Shown: positions 55,935 to 64,000 of the stretch, piece by piece | Position numbering within the stretch: the first letter of the stretch is position 1 | Layout of the letters: every line of letters begins with the position of its first letter | From: Dechloromonas sp. H13 | GTDB taxonomy: Bacteria > Pseudomonadota > Gammaproteobacteria > Burkholderiales > Rhodocyclaceae | Assembly: GCF_009469615.1 (NCBI RefSeq) | Contig: NZ_SSXX01000008.1 | Location: forward strand, 62,001 to 126,000 | Direction of reading: 5' to 3' | DNA: 64,000 nucleotides | Program-made: the position numbers and the translations under genes | Notes under the pieces: generated by a model | Told to the model about the DNA's origin: nothing | Database searches by the model: none | What the model saw: only the letters and a program-made list of their open reading frames with translations

Positions 55935-56513
55935 TTACTGCTTGATCGCTTCGATGGCGATGTCGATGGTCACCTCGTCGCCGACGTTCGGCGCGTACTT
56001 GCCCATGTTGAAATCGGTGCGCTTGACGGTCGTCGTCGCGTTGGCGCCGATGGCGTCCTTCTTCAGCATCGGGTGGGGCATGGCCTTGAACGAGGTCACC
56101 TTGAGGGTGACCGGTTTGGTGACGCCCTTCAGGGTCAGGTTGCCCTCGACGGCCACCGGCTTGTCGCCCTCGAAAACCACCTTGGTCGACTTGAAGGTGG
56201 CGGTCGGGTACTTGGCGGTGTCGAGGAAATCCTCGCCCTGGATGTGCTCGTTGAAGGTCGAGTAGCCGGTATTGACGGATTTGGTGTCGATTTCGACGTC
56301 GACCGCACCCGTTTTGGCTGCCTTGTCGAGGACGACCTTGCCGGTCGTCTTGTCGAAGCGCGAGAGCTGGGTCGAGTACCCGAAGTGGTTGTACGAGAAG
56401 CGCGGGAAGGTGTGGGTGCCGTCGAGCGTGTAGGTCTCGGGCGACGCGAATGCCGGAGCGGCGGCGGCCGTGGCGAGGACGAGGGCGGCGGCGAGCTTGG
56501 TCAGTTTCTGCAT
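55935..56513 (-). CDS. YceI-family periplasmic protein (copy 1)
   Basis: A 192-aa lipocalin-like protein with a signal peptide ending AFA. Typical YceI features are YTLDGTHTFPRFSYNHFGYS, FNEHIQGEDFLDTAKYPTATF, and the ending VGDEVTIDIAIEAIK. The family binds isoprenoid quinone-like lipids in the periplasm. It is next to a second YceI and a cytochrome b561. Confidence 0.93.
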   Translation of the reverse strand: MQKLTKLAAALVLATAAAAPAFASPETYTLDGTHTFPRFSYNHFGYSTQLSRFDKTTGKVVLDKAAKTGAVDVEIDTKSVNTGYSTFNEHIQGEDFLDTAKYPTATFKSTKVVFEGDKPVAVEGNLTLKGVTKPVTLKVTSFKAMPHPMLKKDAIGANATTTVKRTDFNMGKYAPNVGDEVTIDIAIEAIKQ

Positions 56514-56538
56514 GGTGGTTCTCCTTGGGGTTGGGGGG

Positions 56539-57099
56539 TTACTTGGCGGATGCTGCGGTGATGCGGAACTTGATCTGGATGTCGTTGGCGACGATGTCGA
56601 ACTTGGCCCAGGCGCCTTCGCCGATCGAGAAATCGCCGCGGCGGATGGTGAAGGAGCCGTCGAAGACGCCGGTGGCGCCTTGTGCCGTGAAGGTGGCGGG
56701 GACGACGACGTCCTGGGTCTTGCCCTTGATCGTCAGTTTGCCGGCCACCTCGTAGCGGTTCCCGCCGAGCGCCTTGACGGCGCCGGAAACGAACTGCGCG
56801 GTCGGGAAGGCCTTGGTGTTGAACCACGGCTTGCCGGCGACTTCCTCGTCGGCCTCGGGGGCGCCGGTGTCGACGCTGGCGAGGTCGACGTCGAAGGTCG
56901 CCTTGGCCTCGGTCGGCCTGGCCGGGTCGAAATTCAGCCTGGCGGCGAACTTCTTGAAGCGGCCGTCCATCTTGACGCCCATCTGCTGGTAAGTGAAGTA
57001 GATGGCGCTCTTGTCGGTCTGCACCTGGTTGAATTCGGCGGCACTGGCGGCGAAGGGCAGGCCGGCGGCGAGCGCGAGGGCGAGAATGAAACGTTTCAT
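56539..57099 (-). CDS. YceI-family periplasmic protein (copy 2)
   Basis: A 186-aa paralogue of the downstream gene. A signal peptide ends ASA (MKRFILALALAAGLPFAASA). It has YEVAGKLTIKGKTQDVVVP and RRGDFSIGEGAWAKFDIVAND. GGAG precedes ATG 57099. The two copies differ substantially, so they are not a recent duplication. Confidence 0.92.
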   Translation of the reverse strand: MKRFILALALAAGLPFAASAAEFNQVQTDKSAIYFTYQQMGVKMDGRFKKFAARLNFDPARPTEAKATFDVDLASVDTGAPEADEEVAGKPWFNTKAFPTAQFVSGAVKALGGNRYEVAGKLTIKGKTQDVVVPATFTAQGATGVFDGSFTIRRGDFSIGEGAWAKFDIVANDIQIKFRITAASAK

Positions 57100-57116
57100 G
57101 GTTTTCTCCTTGGGGA

Positions 57117-57647
57117 TCAGTGCCTGGGCAACATCCGGGTCAGGATGTCGTCCTTGTCGATGAGGTGATGCTTCAGGGCGGCGCCGATGTGGCTGACGAT
57201 GACAGCGACGAACAGCAGGTTGAGAATCTTGTGAACCTGGGCCAGCAGGTCGCCGAGTTCCTTGTTCTTGTCGAGCAGGTCGGGGATCGGCAGGACGCCG
57301 AACCACACCGTCTGGAAGCCCTTGGCCGAGCTCATCAGCCAGCCGCTCAGCGGAATCGCCAGCATCAGCGCATAAAGCATGAAGTGGCCGGCATGGGCGG
57401 CGTACTGCATTAGCTTCGGCATGCTGCCCGGCAGCGCGGGCGGCACGTGCGTCACGCGCCAGCCGAGCCGCACCAGCACCAACAGGAAGGCGGTGACGCC
57501 GGCCCACTTGTGCCAGGAATAGAACTGCAGTTTTTGCGGCGACAGCGGCAGGTCGTGCATGTAGAAACCGAGCGCCAGCAGCCCGAAGAGCAGGATGGCC
57601 ATCAGCCAGTGCAGGCTCTTGGCGGTGGGGGTGTAGGTGTTGGTCAC
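57117..57647 (-). CDS. cytochrome b561
   Basis: A 176-aa four-helix membrane cytochrome starting at GTG 57647 with AAGGAGG upstream. Haem-ligand histidines are in KSLHWLMAILL, WHKWAG, HAGHFMLYALML and SHIGAALKHH. It moves electrons in the inner membrane and is commonly paired with YceI proteins, as here. Confidence 0.92.
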   Translation of the reverse strand: MTNTYTPTAKSLHWLMAILLFGLLALGFYMHDLPLSPQKLQFYSWHKWAGVTAFLLVLVRLGWRVTHVPPALPGSMPKLMQYAAHAGHFMLYALMLAIPLSGWLMSSAKGFQTVWFGVLPIPDLLDKNKELGDLLAQVHKILNLLFVAVIVSHIGAALKHHLIDKDDILTRMLPRH

Positions 57648-57658
57648 GGTCGACCTCC

Positions 57659-58453
57659 TTATTGGGGCAAAAATGAATAGGCATCCATGGCGATGACGTA
57701 GTCGTCGATGCCGGCATGGAAGCGCCGGGCCTGCGCGCTTTCGCCACCGGCGCCGAGGGCGACGTAGAGCGGCAGCAGATGTTCGTCGCTCGGATGGGCC
57801 TGGACGGCGCCCGGTGCCTGCCGGCGGTAGTCGAGGAGCGCTTCGATGTCGTGGCTGGCCAGGTGTTCGGCCATCCAGTCCGAGAACTGGCGGACGTAGG
57901 CCGGTGTCTGGCCGCCGCTGCGCGCTACCGTCTGGTAGTCGCGCAGGTTGTGCGTGACGTTGCCGGAAGCGATGACCAGGAAGCCCCTGGCCGCCAGTGG
58001 TCCCAGCGCCCGGCCCAGTGCCCAGGCCTGCTGCGGGCCGCCGCGGCTCTGGATCGAGAGCGGGATGACCGGCACGTCGGCGTCGGGGAACATCAGGCGC
58101 AGCGGTACCCAGGCGCCGTGGTCGAGGCCGCGGCCGGCATCCTTGTCGACCGGCAGGCCGGCGGCGCGGATGGCAGCGACGACTTCCTCGGCGGCCTCGC
58201 GGCAGCCGGTGGCCGGGTAGCGCAGGGCGTAGAGTTCGTCCGGGAAGCCCCAGAAGTCGTGGATGGTTTCCGGGCGGTCGGCGAAGCCGACGGTCGGCAC
58301 GGCGGTGTCCCAGTGGGCGCTGACGATGACGATGGCACGCGGCGTCGGCAGCGCCTGCGCCTGACGGACCAGGGCCGCGCCAGCGGCGCCCGGGCGCAGC
58401 GCGAAGGTCGGTGCGCCGTGCGGGACGAAAAGGGCGGTTGGGGTCGGGGTCAT
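57659..58453 (-). CDS. ygiD: DODA-type extradiol ring-cleavage dioxygenase
   Basis: A 264-aa LigB-superfamily enzyme. Metal-binding histidines are in FVPHGAPTF, SAHWDT and LDHGAWVPLRLMFPDADVPV; SGNVTHNLRD follows. The E. coli relative YgiD has 4,5-DOPA dioxygenase activity. It is the first gene of the b561/YceI cluster and is divergent from a LysR gene. Confidence 0.88.
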   Translation of the reverse strand: MTPTPTALFVPHGAPTFALRPGAAGAALVRQAQALPTPRAIVIVSAHWDTAVPTVGFADRPETIHDFWGFPDELYALRYPATGCREAAEEVVAAIRAAGLPVDKDAGRGLDHGAWVPLRLMFPDADVPVIPLSIQSRGGPQQAWALGRALGPLAARGFLVIASGNVTHNLRDYQTVARSGGQTPAYVRQFSDWMAEHLASHDIEALLDYRRQAPGAVQAHPSDEHLLPLYVALGAGGESAQARRFHAGIDDYVIAMDAYSFLPQ

Positions 58454-58548
58454 GTGATCTGCTCCGGTTGCGATGGACGTACTTTAGTCCCCCTTTTTGC
58501 AGCGAAATAGCAGACAATGTGCAAATATTCATTGCCGGAATTGCAACA

Positions 58549-59436
58549 ATGGACCGCCTCGATGCCATGCACCTGTTCATCCGCGTTGCCGAACTCGGCA
58601 GCTTTTCCGCCGCGGCGCAGCAGCTCGGCGTCGCCCGGTCGGTGGTGACGCGGCAGATCGCCGCGCTCGAAGCGCACCTCGGCGTCAAGCTGATGGCGCG
58701 CAGCACGCGCCGCCTGTCGCTGACCTCGGCCGGCACCGCCTACCTGGAAAAATGCCGGGTCATCCTCAACCTGGTCGAGGCTGCCGAGACCGGCGTCGCC
58801 GAGGAGCGCCTGACCCCTCGCGGCAACATCCGCATCAGCCTGCCGCTCAGCTTCGGCCTCAAGCGCCTGGCACCGCTACTGCTCGACTTCTCGCAGCGCT
58901 ACCCGGAGATCAGCCTGGACATGGATTACACCGACCGCCGGGTGAACCTGATCGAGGAGGGAGTCGACCTGTCGATCCGCATCACCCGGCGTCTGGAGCC
59001 GGGCGACGTGGCGCGCCGGATAGGCACCGCCCGCATGCAGGTCGTCGCGGCGCCGGAATACCTCGCCCGCCACGGTCGACCGCAACAGCCGGCCGAACTG
59101 GCGCACCACGAATGCCTTGGCTACACCAACGCCGGCGCCACCATGCCCTGGCAGTTCATGATCGACGGCCAGCTGGAAAGCCTGCAGGTGCGCAGCCGGA
59201 TCAACGCCAACAACGGCGACGTCATGACCGAGGCCGCGGCGCAGGGGCTCGGCATCACCTGCCAGCCGGATTTCATTACCGACACCTTCATCGCCGCCGG
59301 CCGCATCGAGGAAATCCTTGCCGATTTCCCGATGCCCGAACTCGGCATCTACGCCATGCTGGCCAGCAACCGGCACGTCCCCTACCGCGTCCGGGCCTTG
59401 ATGGATTTCCTCGCCGCCGGGCTGGCGCCGGCCTGA
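58549..59436 (+). CDS. LysR-family transcriptional regulator
   Basis: A 295-aa regulator. The N-terminal helix-turn-helix is FIRVAELGSFSAAAQQLGVA with SVVTRQIAALE, and the C-terminal effector domain starts GNIRISLPLSFG. It starts at ATG 58549. The 95-base gap to the divergent ygiD gene suggests control of ygiD and the b561/YceI genes, often in response to electrophiles or quinones. Confidence 0.92.
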   Translation: MDRLDAMHLFIRVAELGSFSAAAQQLGVARSVVTRQIAALEAHLGVKLMARSTRRLSLTSAGTAYLEKCRVILNLVEAAETGVAEERLTPRGNIRISLPLSFGLKRLAPLLLDFSQRYPEISLDMDYTDRRVNLIEEGVDLSIRITRRLEPGDVARRIGTARMQVVAAPEYLARHGRPQQPAELAHHECLGYTNAGATMPWQFMIDGQLESLQVRSRINANNGDVMTEAAAQGLGITCQPDFITDTFIAAGRIEEILADFPMPELGIYAMLASNRHVPYRVRALMDFLAAGLAPA

Positions 59437-59500
59437 GCGCCGCCTTGCGCCGGCCGGGGGCAGGCGCTACAGTCGTTGCCCGACCCCAACTTCCGACCTG

Positions 59501-59932
59501 GTGACTTTCTTGGCCCGCATCCTGATCGACCTGCCCGAGCGCTTCGTCTTCTCGACGGCGCTCACCATCTACATCAACCACATCAACTACGGCAACCATC
59601 TCGACAACTCGGCGCTGCTCTCGCTCGTTTCCGAGGCGCGCGTCCGCTTCTTCAAATCGCTCGGCTACAGCGAGCTCGACGTCGAGGGGCTCGGCATCAT
59701 CGTCGCCGATGCCGCCGTCCAGTACCGCTCCGAAGCCTTCCACGGCGAAGTGCTGCGCTTCGAGATGACGGCGCACGACTTCAACAAGTACGGCTGCGAC
59801 CTCGTCTGGCGCGCCAGCGAACAGGATAGCGGGCGCGAGGTGGCGCGCGGCAAGACCGGCATCATCTTCTTCGACTATGGCGCGCGCAAACCCGCGGCGG
59901 CGCCCGCGGCCTTCAGCAGCCGTTTCGCATGA
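59501..59932 (+). CDS. hotdog-fold acyl-CoA thioesterase
   Basis: A 143-aa protein (GTG start) of the 4-hydroxybenzoyl-CoA thioesterase-like group: INHINYGNHLDNSALLSLVSEARVRFF. It probably hydrolyses an acyl-CoA. The stop overlaps the next ATG by 4 bases. Confidence 0.85.
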   Translation: MTFLARILIDLPERFVFSTALTIYINHINYGNHLDNSALLSLVSEARVRFFKSLGYSELDVEGLGIIVADAAVQYRSEAFHGEVLRFEMTAHDFNKYGCDLVWRASEQDSGREVARGKTGIIFFDYGARKPAAAPAAFSSRFA

Positions 59933-60819
59933 TTCCCATCCGCTACGTCGAGCCGGTCTTCCGTCCGCCGAGCGAGGCCGAATCGCTGATCCTGCCGGTT
60001 ACCGACGGCTGCTCGTGGAACAAGTGCACCTTCTGCGAGATGTACACCGCACCGCAAAAGAAATTCCGCGCGCGCGACGAAGCGGAGGTGATGGAAAGCA
60101 TCCGCCTGACCGGCGAGCGCTACGGCGACCGGGTGCGCCGCGTCTTCCTCGCCGACGGCGATGCCCTGGTTTTGCCGACCCGGCGGCTGTTGACCGTGCT
60201 TGAAGCGATCCGCGCCCACATGCCGGCGGTACGGCGCATTTCCAGCTACTGCCTGCCGCGCAACCTGCGCAAGAAATCGCAGGCGGAAATCGACGAACTG
60301 GCTGCCGCCGGCCTGAGCATGGTCTATGTCGGCGCCGAATCGGGCGACGACCGGGTGCTGGCTGCGGTCAACAAGGGCGAAACCTTCGAAACCACGCGCG
60401 AGGCGCTGGACAAGCTCGGCGCCGCCGGCATCACCCGTTCGGTGATGATCCTCAACGGCCTCGGCGGCAAGGTGTACACCCGCCAGCATGCCGAAAATTC
60501 GGCCCGGCTGGCCAACGCCACGCAGCCGGAATACCTGGCGACGCTGGTCGTCAGCTTCCCGCACGGTGAGCAGCGCCTGCGCGCCGGCTTTCCGGAATGG
60601 GAGCCGCTCGACCAGCATGAACTGTTCGTCGAGATGGAACATTTCCTGTCGGCCCTGGAACTGAAACGTACGGTGTTCCGCAGCGACCACGCCTCCAACT
60701 GGCTGGTCCTCAAGGGCACGCTAGGAGCGGATAAGGAACGCCTGCTGGCGCAAGTACGGCAGGCGATCGCCGCGCCCGCCGCGGCCCACCTGAGGCCGGC
60801 CTGGGCGCGCGGCCTGTAG
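59929..60819 (+). CDS. radical SAM protein
   Basis: A 296-aa radical SAM enzyme. The iron-sulfur motif reads GCSWNKCTFCEMY, which is C-x4-C-x2-C rather than the common C-x3-C-x2-C. Further parts are VFLADGDALVLPT, YVGAESGDDRVL and ILNGLGG. The substrate is unknown. It is coupled to the thioesterase gene. Confidence 0.88.
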   Translation: MIPIRYVEPVFRPPSEAESLILPVTDGCSWNKCTFCEMYTAPQKKFRARDEAEVMESIRLTGERYGDRVRRVFLADGDALVLPTRRLLTVLEAIRAHMPAVRRISSYCLPRNLRKKSQAEIDELAAAGLSMVYVGAESGDDRVLAAVNKGETFETTREALDKLGAAGITRSVMILNGLGGKVYTRQHAENSARLANATQPEYLATLVVSFPHGEQRLRAGFPEWEPLDQHELFVEMEHFLSALELKRTVFRSDHASNWLVLKGTLGADKERLLAQVRQAIAAPAAAHLRPAWARGL

Positions 60820-60872
60820 CGCCCGGGTTCCGATTTTTACCCTTTTTTTCCGGTCGACCGCAGCAGGCGGAC

Positions 60873-62078
60873 TCAGGCCGTCTTGCCGACGCGCAGCGCG
60901 CTGAAGATGGCCAGACCCTGCAGCAGCGCGACGCCGATCAACACGTCGCCGAAGCGGTGCGCGTCCATCAGGCCGCCGAAAATCAGCGGCGCCGTGGCCA
61001 GGCCGAGGTCGAGGCCGGAATAGACGAAGCCGTAGACGCGCCCGTAGGCCGCCTTGCCGAAGCGTGCGGTGGCGGCGCGGCGCACCAGCAGGTCACGCGA
61101 CGGCCCGGCGGTGCCGGTGCAGAAGCCGATGCCGGCCATCAGCGGGAGAATGCTCCAGGCCGGCGGCCAGCCGCTGGCGAGCAGCACCGCGAGCAGTGCG
61201 GCGACACCTAGGGCCAATGCAATTAGCAGATCCTGCGCCTGCTTCTGGGCCAGGAAGCCGCCAAGCACGATGCCGGCGGCGCCGGCCGTCAGGTAGGTCG
61301 AGAGGGCCAGCGCGCCGGTGGTCAGCGACAGGCCATAGACCGCCTGCAGGATGGGACTGGCGAAATTCTGGATGGCACCGAACGCGCTGGTGATCAGCAG
61401 GAAGAACAGGAAGCACAGCCAGACGGCCTTCGAGCCGAGGAAGGCGAAGGTCGGCCCGGCATCGCCGGCCGCCCTGGCGGCATGCGGTTCCGCATCGGTC
61501 AGCGCCTGTCGGCGCCACAGCAGCAGCCCGAGGGCGAGCAGGGCGACGACGCTGGCACCGAGCGCCGCACTGCGCCAGCCGGCGGCCGCCGCGATGCCGG
61601 TCAGGAAGATCGGCGCCGCCGCCCAGCCGAGGTTGCCGGACAGCCCGTGCACCGAAAAGGCATGGCCCAGCCGTGGCGGCGACACGCGATGGTTCAGTAC
61701 CGTGAAATCGGCCGGGTGGAAAACGCTGTTGCCGAGCCCGGCGAGCGCGGCGACGGCGACCAGCGAGGCGTAACCGGTCGCGAAATGCAGCACGACGCCG
61801 GCCAGCGCAAAACAGGTGATCCCGGCGGCCAGCACACGGACGGCGCCGAAGCGGTCGACGAGAAAGCCGGCCGCCGCCTGGCCGATGCCGGAAACGATGA
61901 AGAAGACGCTCATCGTCGTGCCTATGCCGGTGAAGCTCAGGCCGAATTCAGGCATCAGCCATGGAAACAGCGGCGGCAGCAGCAGGTGGAAAAAGTGCGA
62001 GACACCGTGCACGAAGCCGATCAGCGAGATGGTTTCGATATCGCGGGGTACAGGGGAGGGGAGAACTTCGGCGGTCAT
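60873..62078 (-). CDS. MFS transporter
   Basis: A 401-aa twelve-segment major facilitator protein. GFVHGVSHFFHLLLPPLFPWL at the start and DRFGAVRVLA in loop 2-3 resemble drug exporters of the fosmidomycin-resistance type. Divergent from an AraC regulator 84 bases away, which likely controls it. The substrate is unknown. Confidence 0.88.
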   Translation of the reverse strand: MTAEVLPSPVPRDIETISLIGFVHGVSHFFHLLLPPLFPWLMPEFGLSFTGIGTTMSVFFIVSGIGQAAAGFLVDRFGAVRVLAAGITCFALAGVVLHFATGYASLVAVAALAGLGNSVFHPADFTVLNHRVSPPRLGHAFSVHGLSGNLGWAAAPIFLTGIAAAAGWRSAALGASVVALLALGLLLWRRQALTDAEPHAARAAGDAGPTFAFLGSKAVWLCFLFFLLITSAFGAIQNFASPILQAVYGLSLTTGALALSTYLTAGAAGIVLGGFLAQKQAQDLLIALALGVAALLAVLLASGWPPAWSILPLMAGIGFCTGTAGPSRDLLVRRAATARFGKAAYGRVYGFVYSGLDLGLATAPLIFGGLMDAHRFGDVLIGVALLQGLAIFSALRVGKTA

Positions 62079-62137
62079 TGGTCGGCAAGCGGTTTATCCG
62101 GCAGCTCAGTTTAAGCGGCCTGCTATTGACGTATATT

Positions 62138-62160
62138 CGATAATCAGACAAAAATTATCG
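62138..62160. promoter_or_regulatory. candidate operator between MFS and AraC genes
   Basis: CGATAAT and ATTATCG, 9 bases apart, end 2 bases before the AraC start codon. Confidence 0.4.
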
Positions 62161-62162
62161 CA

Positions 62163-62975
62163 ATGCTGACACACTTGCCTTTTGACCCCTTTCCGCGCCG
62201 GGCGCCGACGCCGGATGAACCGCTGACCGTCAACCAGCGTCGCCTGCCGCCCGACGTGCGCGTGCCGCTGCACAGCCACGACTGGGCGCAACTCGCCTTT
62301 CCGCTGCGCGGCGCGCTGCGCATCGCGGCGGCCGGCATGGCTTGGCTGGCGCCGGCTTTTCGCGCGGTGTGGATTCCGCCGAACATCGAGCATGAGGTCG
62401 TCGCACTCGGCGAGGTCGAACTGCGCACCGTCTATGTCGCCGCCGAAGCGGCGCCGCTGCCGCTCCACGCCTGTTCGGTGATCGAGGTGTCGGACCTGAT
62501 GCGGACGCTGGTCGAGGCGATCAGCCGGGTCGAGGAGGGCGACGAGATGCGCCGCGACCTGATGATCCGCCTGCTGCTCACCGAGATCGGTCGGGCCCCG
62601 GCGCTCTCGCTGGGCCTGCCGCTGCCCTCCGACCGCCGCCTGCAGGCGCTGTGTGGCGCGCTGATCGACGATCCCGCCTCCCCGCTGTTGCTGTCCGAAT
62701 GGGCGGCTCGCGTCGGCGCCAGCGAGCGGACGCTGGCCCGGCTATTCGCTGGCGAACTGAAAATGAGCTTCGGCGCCTGGCGCCAGCAGTTGCGCCTGGC
62801 GCGGGCGCTCGACCTGATCGGCCGCGGCCGCCCGTGCGGCGCCGTCGCGGCGGAACTGGGCTACGCCAGCCCGGCGGCCTTCTCGGCCATGTTCAAGCGC
62901 GCCTTCGGCATGCCGCCGGGGCGCTTCATGCAGGAACGCGGTTCGCTGCCCGCCGGCGAGCCATTAAGCGACTAA
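62163..62975 (+). CDS. AraC-family transcriptional regulator
   Basis: A 270-aa regulator with an N-terminal cupin (PLHSHDWAQLAFPLRG) and C-terminal double helix-turn-helix (WAARVGASERTLARLF; GYASPAAFSAMFKRAFGMPPGRF). It is divergent from the MFS gene, like E. coli nimR/nimT. Confidence 0.92.
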   Translation: MLTHLPFDPFPRRAPTPDEPLTVNQRRLPPDVRVPLHSHDWAQLAFPLRGALRIAAAGMAWLAPAFRAVWIPPNIEHEVVALGEVELRTVYVAAEAAPLPLHACSVIEVSDLMRTLVEAISRVEEGDEMRRDLMIRLLLTEIGRAPALSLGLPLPSDRRLQALCGALIDDPASPLLLSEWAARVGASERTLARLFAGELKMSFGAWRQQLRLARALDLIGRGRPCGAVAAELGYASPAAFSAMFKRAFGMPPGRFMQERGSLPAGEPLSD

Positions 62976-62989
62976 CCAGGGAGTGAACG

Positions 62990-63628
62990 ATGGACGCAAG
63001 CTTTTGGCACGCGAAATGGGAGAAAAGTGAAATCGGTTTTCATCAGGATGATTTCAATCCATTGCTGCTCGAGCATTTCGGCGCACTGTCGTTGCCAGCC
63101 GGGAGCCGTGTTTTCGTACCGCTATGCGGCAAGACGCGCGATATCCTATGGTTGCTGGAATCCGGGTATCGGGTGGTCGGTGTTGAATTGAGCCGGGTCG
63201 CCGTCGATCAGCTATTTGCAGACATGGAACTGCAACCGGCCATTTCCCGGACCGGACCGCTGCCCCATTTTGCCGTCGAAGACCTCGACATCTACTGTGG
63301 CGACATCTTTGACCTGACCGGCAGCGAGCTCGGCCGGATCGACGCGGTCTACGACCGGGCCGCGCTGGTCGCGCTGCCCGCCACCATGCGCCAGCGCTAC
63401 GCCGACCATCTCGCCGCCGTCACCGGTCGCGCCCGGCAACTGCTGGTCGCCTACGAATACGACCAGAGCCTGCAGGACGGCCCGCCGTTCGCCGTCGGCG
63501 CCGATGAAATCCGCCGTCTTTACAGCCCGCATTACGAACCGACGCTGCTCGCCAGTACCGAGGTTGCCGGCGGCCTGCGCGGCAAGTGCCCGGCCACCGA
63601 ACATGTCTGGCTACTGCGCCGGGACTGA
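62990..63628 (+). CDS. tpm: thiopurine S-methyltransferase
   Basis: A 212-aa SAM-dependent enzyme: FWHAKWEKSEIGFHQ at the start, VPLCGKTRDILWL, VVGVELSRVAV and DAVYDRAALVALP are family hallmarks. It methylates thiopurines and, in bacteria, selenium or tellurium compounds. AGGGAG precedes the ATG. Confidence 0.95.
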   Translation: MDASFWHAKWEKSEIGFHQDDFNPLLLEHFGALSLPAGSRVFVPLCGKTRDILWLLESGYRVVGVELSRVAVDQLFADMELQPAISRTGPLPHFAVEDLDIYCGDIFDLTGSELGRIDAVYDRAALVALPATMRQRYADHLAAVTGRARQLLVAYEYDQSLQDGPPFAVGADEIRRLYSPHYEPTLLASTEVAGGLRGKCPATEHVWLLRRD

Positions 63629-63780
63629 GGCGGATGACGGGCTGTGGGGTGCTTTTGGCTGTTTATCGGCCGAAGCTGTCGTCTGTGAAGCATTAGGCGA
63701 TAGGCGGCTAATCGGCTTTAAGCTGAACGTAGCTAAAAAATCCGCGTGTTGTTGGTTTGGCCACCAAGATCCCTCATACA

Positions 63781-63811
63781 AAAAAGCCAACCCATACAGG
63801 TTGGCTTTTTT
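63781..63811. terminator. bidirectional terminator
   Basis: AAAAAGCCAACC and GGTTGGCTTTTT form a long hairpin with A- and T-runs. It can end tpm and the minus-strand gene beyond. The bases 63629-63780 show no gene. Confidence 0.85.
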
Positions 63812-63887
63812 GCTTTGGCGGACACAAGGTCCGCGTGCCACTGAAATGCCTGAAGCTTCTTTGCCGTGGGCCGCCCATCGACGTAAC

Positions 63888-64000
63888 TCAAGCTGCCTTA
63901 CGCACGCGCTCGTTGATCCAGTTCCACGCCTCTTGCGGGAGCCAACCGTTGTAGTCCCGAGTAACTCCGATGATCAACATATTGTCATTGCTGTCGAGGT
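63888..64000 (-). CDS. 3' end of an unidentified gene (runs off window)
   Basis: The minus strand is open from the window edge to TGA at 63888-63890, ending DYNGWLPQEAWNWINERVRKAA. A terminator hairpin follows. The family cannot be judged from 37 codons. Confidence 0.5.
   Translation of the reverse strand, partial: LDSNDNMLIIGVTRDYNGWLPQEAWNWINERVRKAA

Overview
The window comes from a high-GC betaproteobacterium, most likely one of the Rhodocyclales. That assignment is an inference from the flanking gene content (MltF/MltD lytic transglycosylases, gltX beside a tRNA-Ala/Glu/Asp cluster, paired YceI proteins with cytochrome b561) and has not been checked by a search. Two ordinary chromosomal stretches (1-13,338 and about 49,532-64,000) flank a 36.2-kb lower-GC insertion.

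Left chromosome: partial mltF, tRNA-Ser(CGA), a co-directional run manC - galE - an uncharacterised membrane-anchored protein - an oligopeptide-type ABC transporter (two permeases and a fused double ATPase), then on the minus strand mltD, tRNA-Asp, tRNA-Glu, tRNA-Ala and gltX, and finally tRNA-Val(CAC) with its own promoter.

Insertion: I read 13,339-49,526 as one complete Tn7-like transposon. It starts with TGTGCC and ends with GGCACA, is flanked by the 5-bp duplication TTCAG, has several TnsB-type repeats at both ends, and encodes a TnsA-TnsB fusion, TnsC and one TniQ/TnsD-like targeting protein at its left end. It lies 28 bp past tRNA-Val, exactly between that gene and the tRNA's own terminator, which is now 36 kb away. 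I see no CRISPR array or Cas gene. The cargo is mostly genome defence. (1) A tightly packed seven-gene operon encodes a DUF1998 helicase, an ArdC-N/ImmA-type metallopeptidase, a DrmD-like SNF2 helicase, an N6-adenine methyltransferase, a RES-domain protein, a DUF262/DUF1524 nuclease and an HNH nuclease. It shares DrmD and the methylase with class 1 DISARM, but the rest is a different set and is the best candidate here for an undescribed system. (2) A plasmid-type replication module comprises a TrfA-like initiator, a small ribbon-helix-helix-like protein and four imperfect 22-bp-phased iterons. (3) A complete type I Wadjet operon jetABCD diverges from a WYL-domain regulator, with two matching palindromic operators between them. 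(4) Two uncharacterised genes follow, and (5) a Bax inhibitor-1/YccA membrane protein sits next to the right end.

Right chromosome: the orphaned tRNA-Val terminator, two small hypothetical genes, a flavin reductase-like protein, a Mut7-C RNase-like protein, a Lon-family protease, alanine dehydrogenase, a cytochrome b561/YceI/YceI plus DODA-type dioxygenase cluster divergent from a LysR regulator, a thioesterase/radical SAM pair, an MFS exporter divergent from an AraC regulator, thiopurine methyltransferase, and the 3' end of one more gene.
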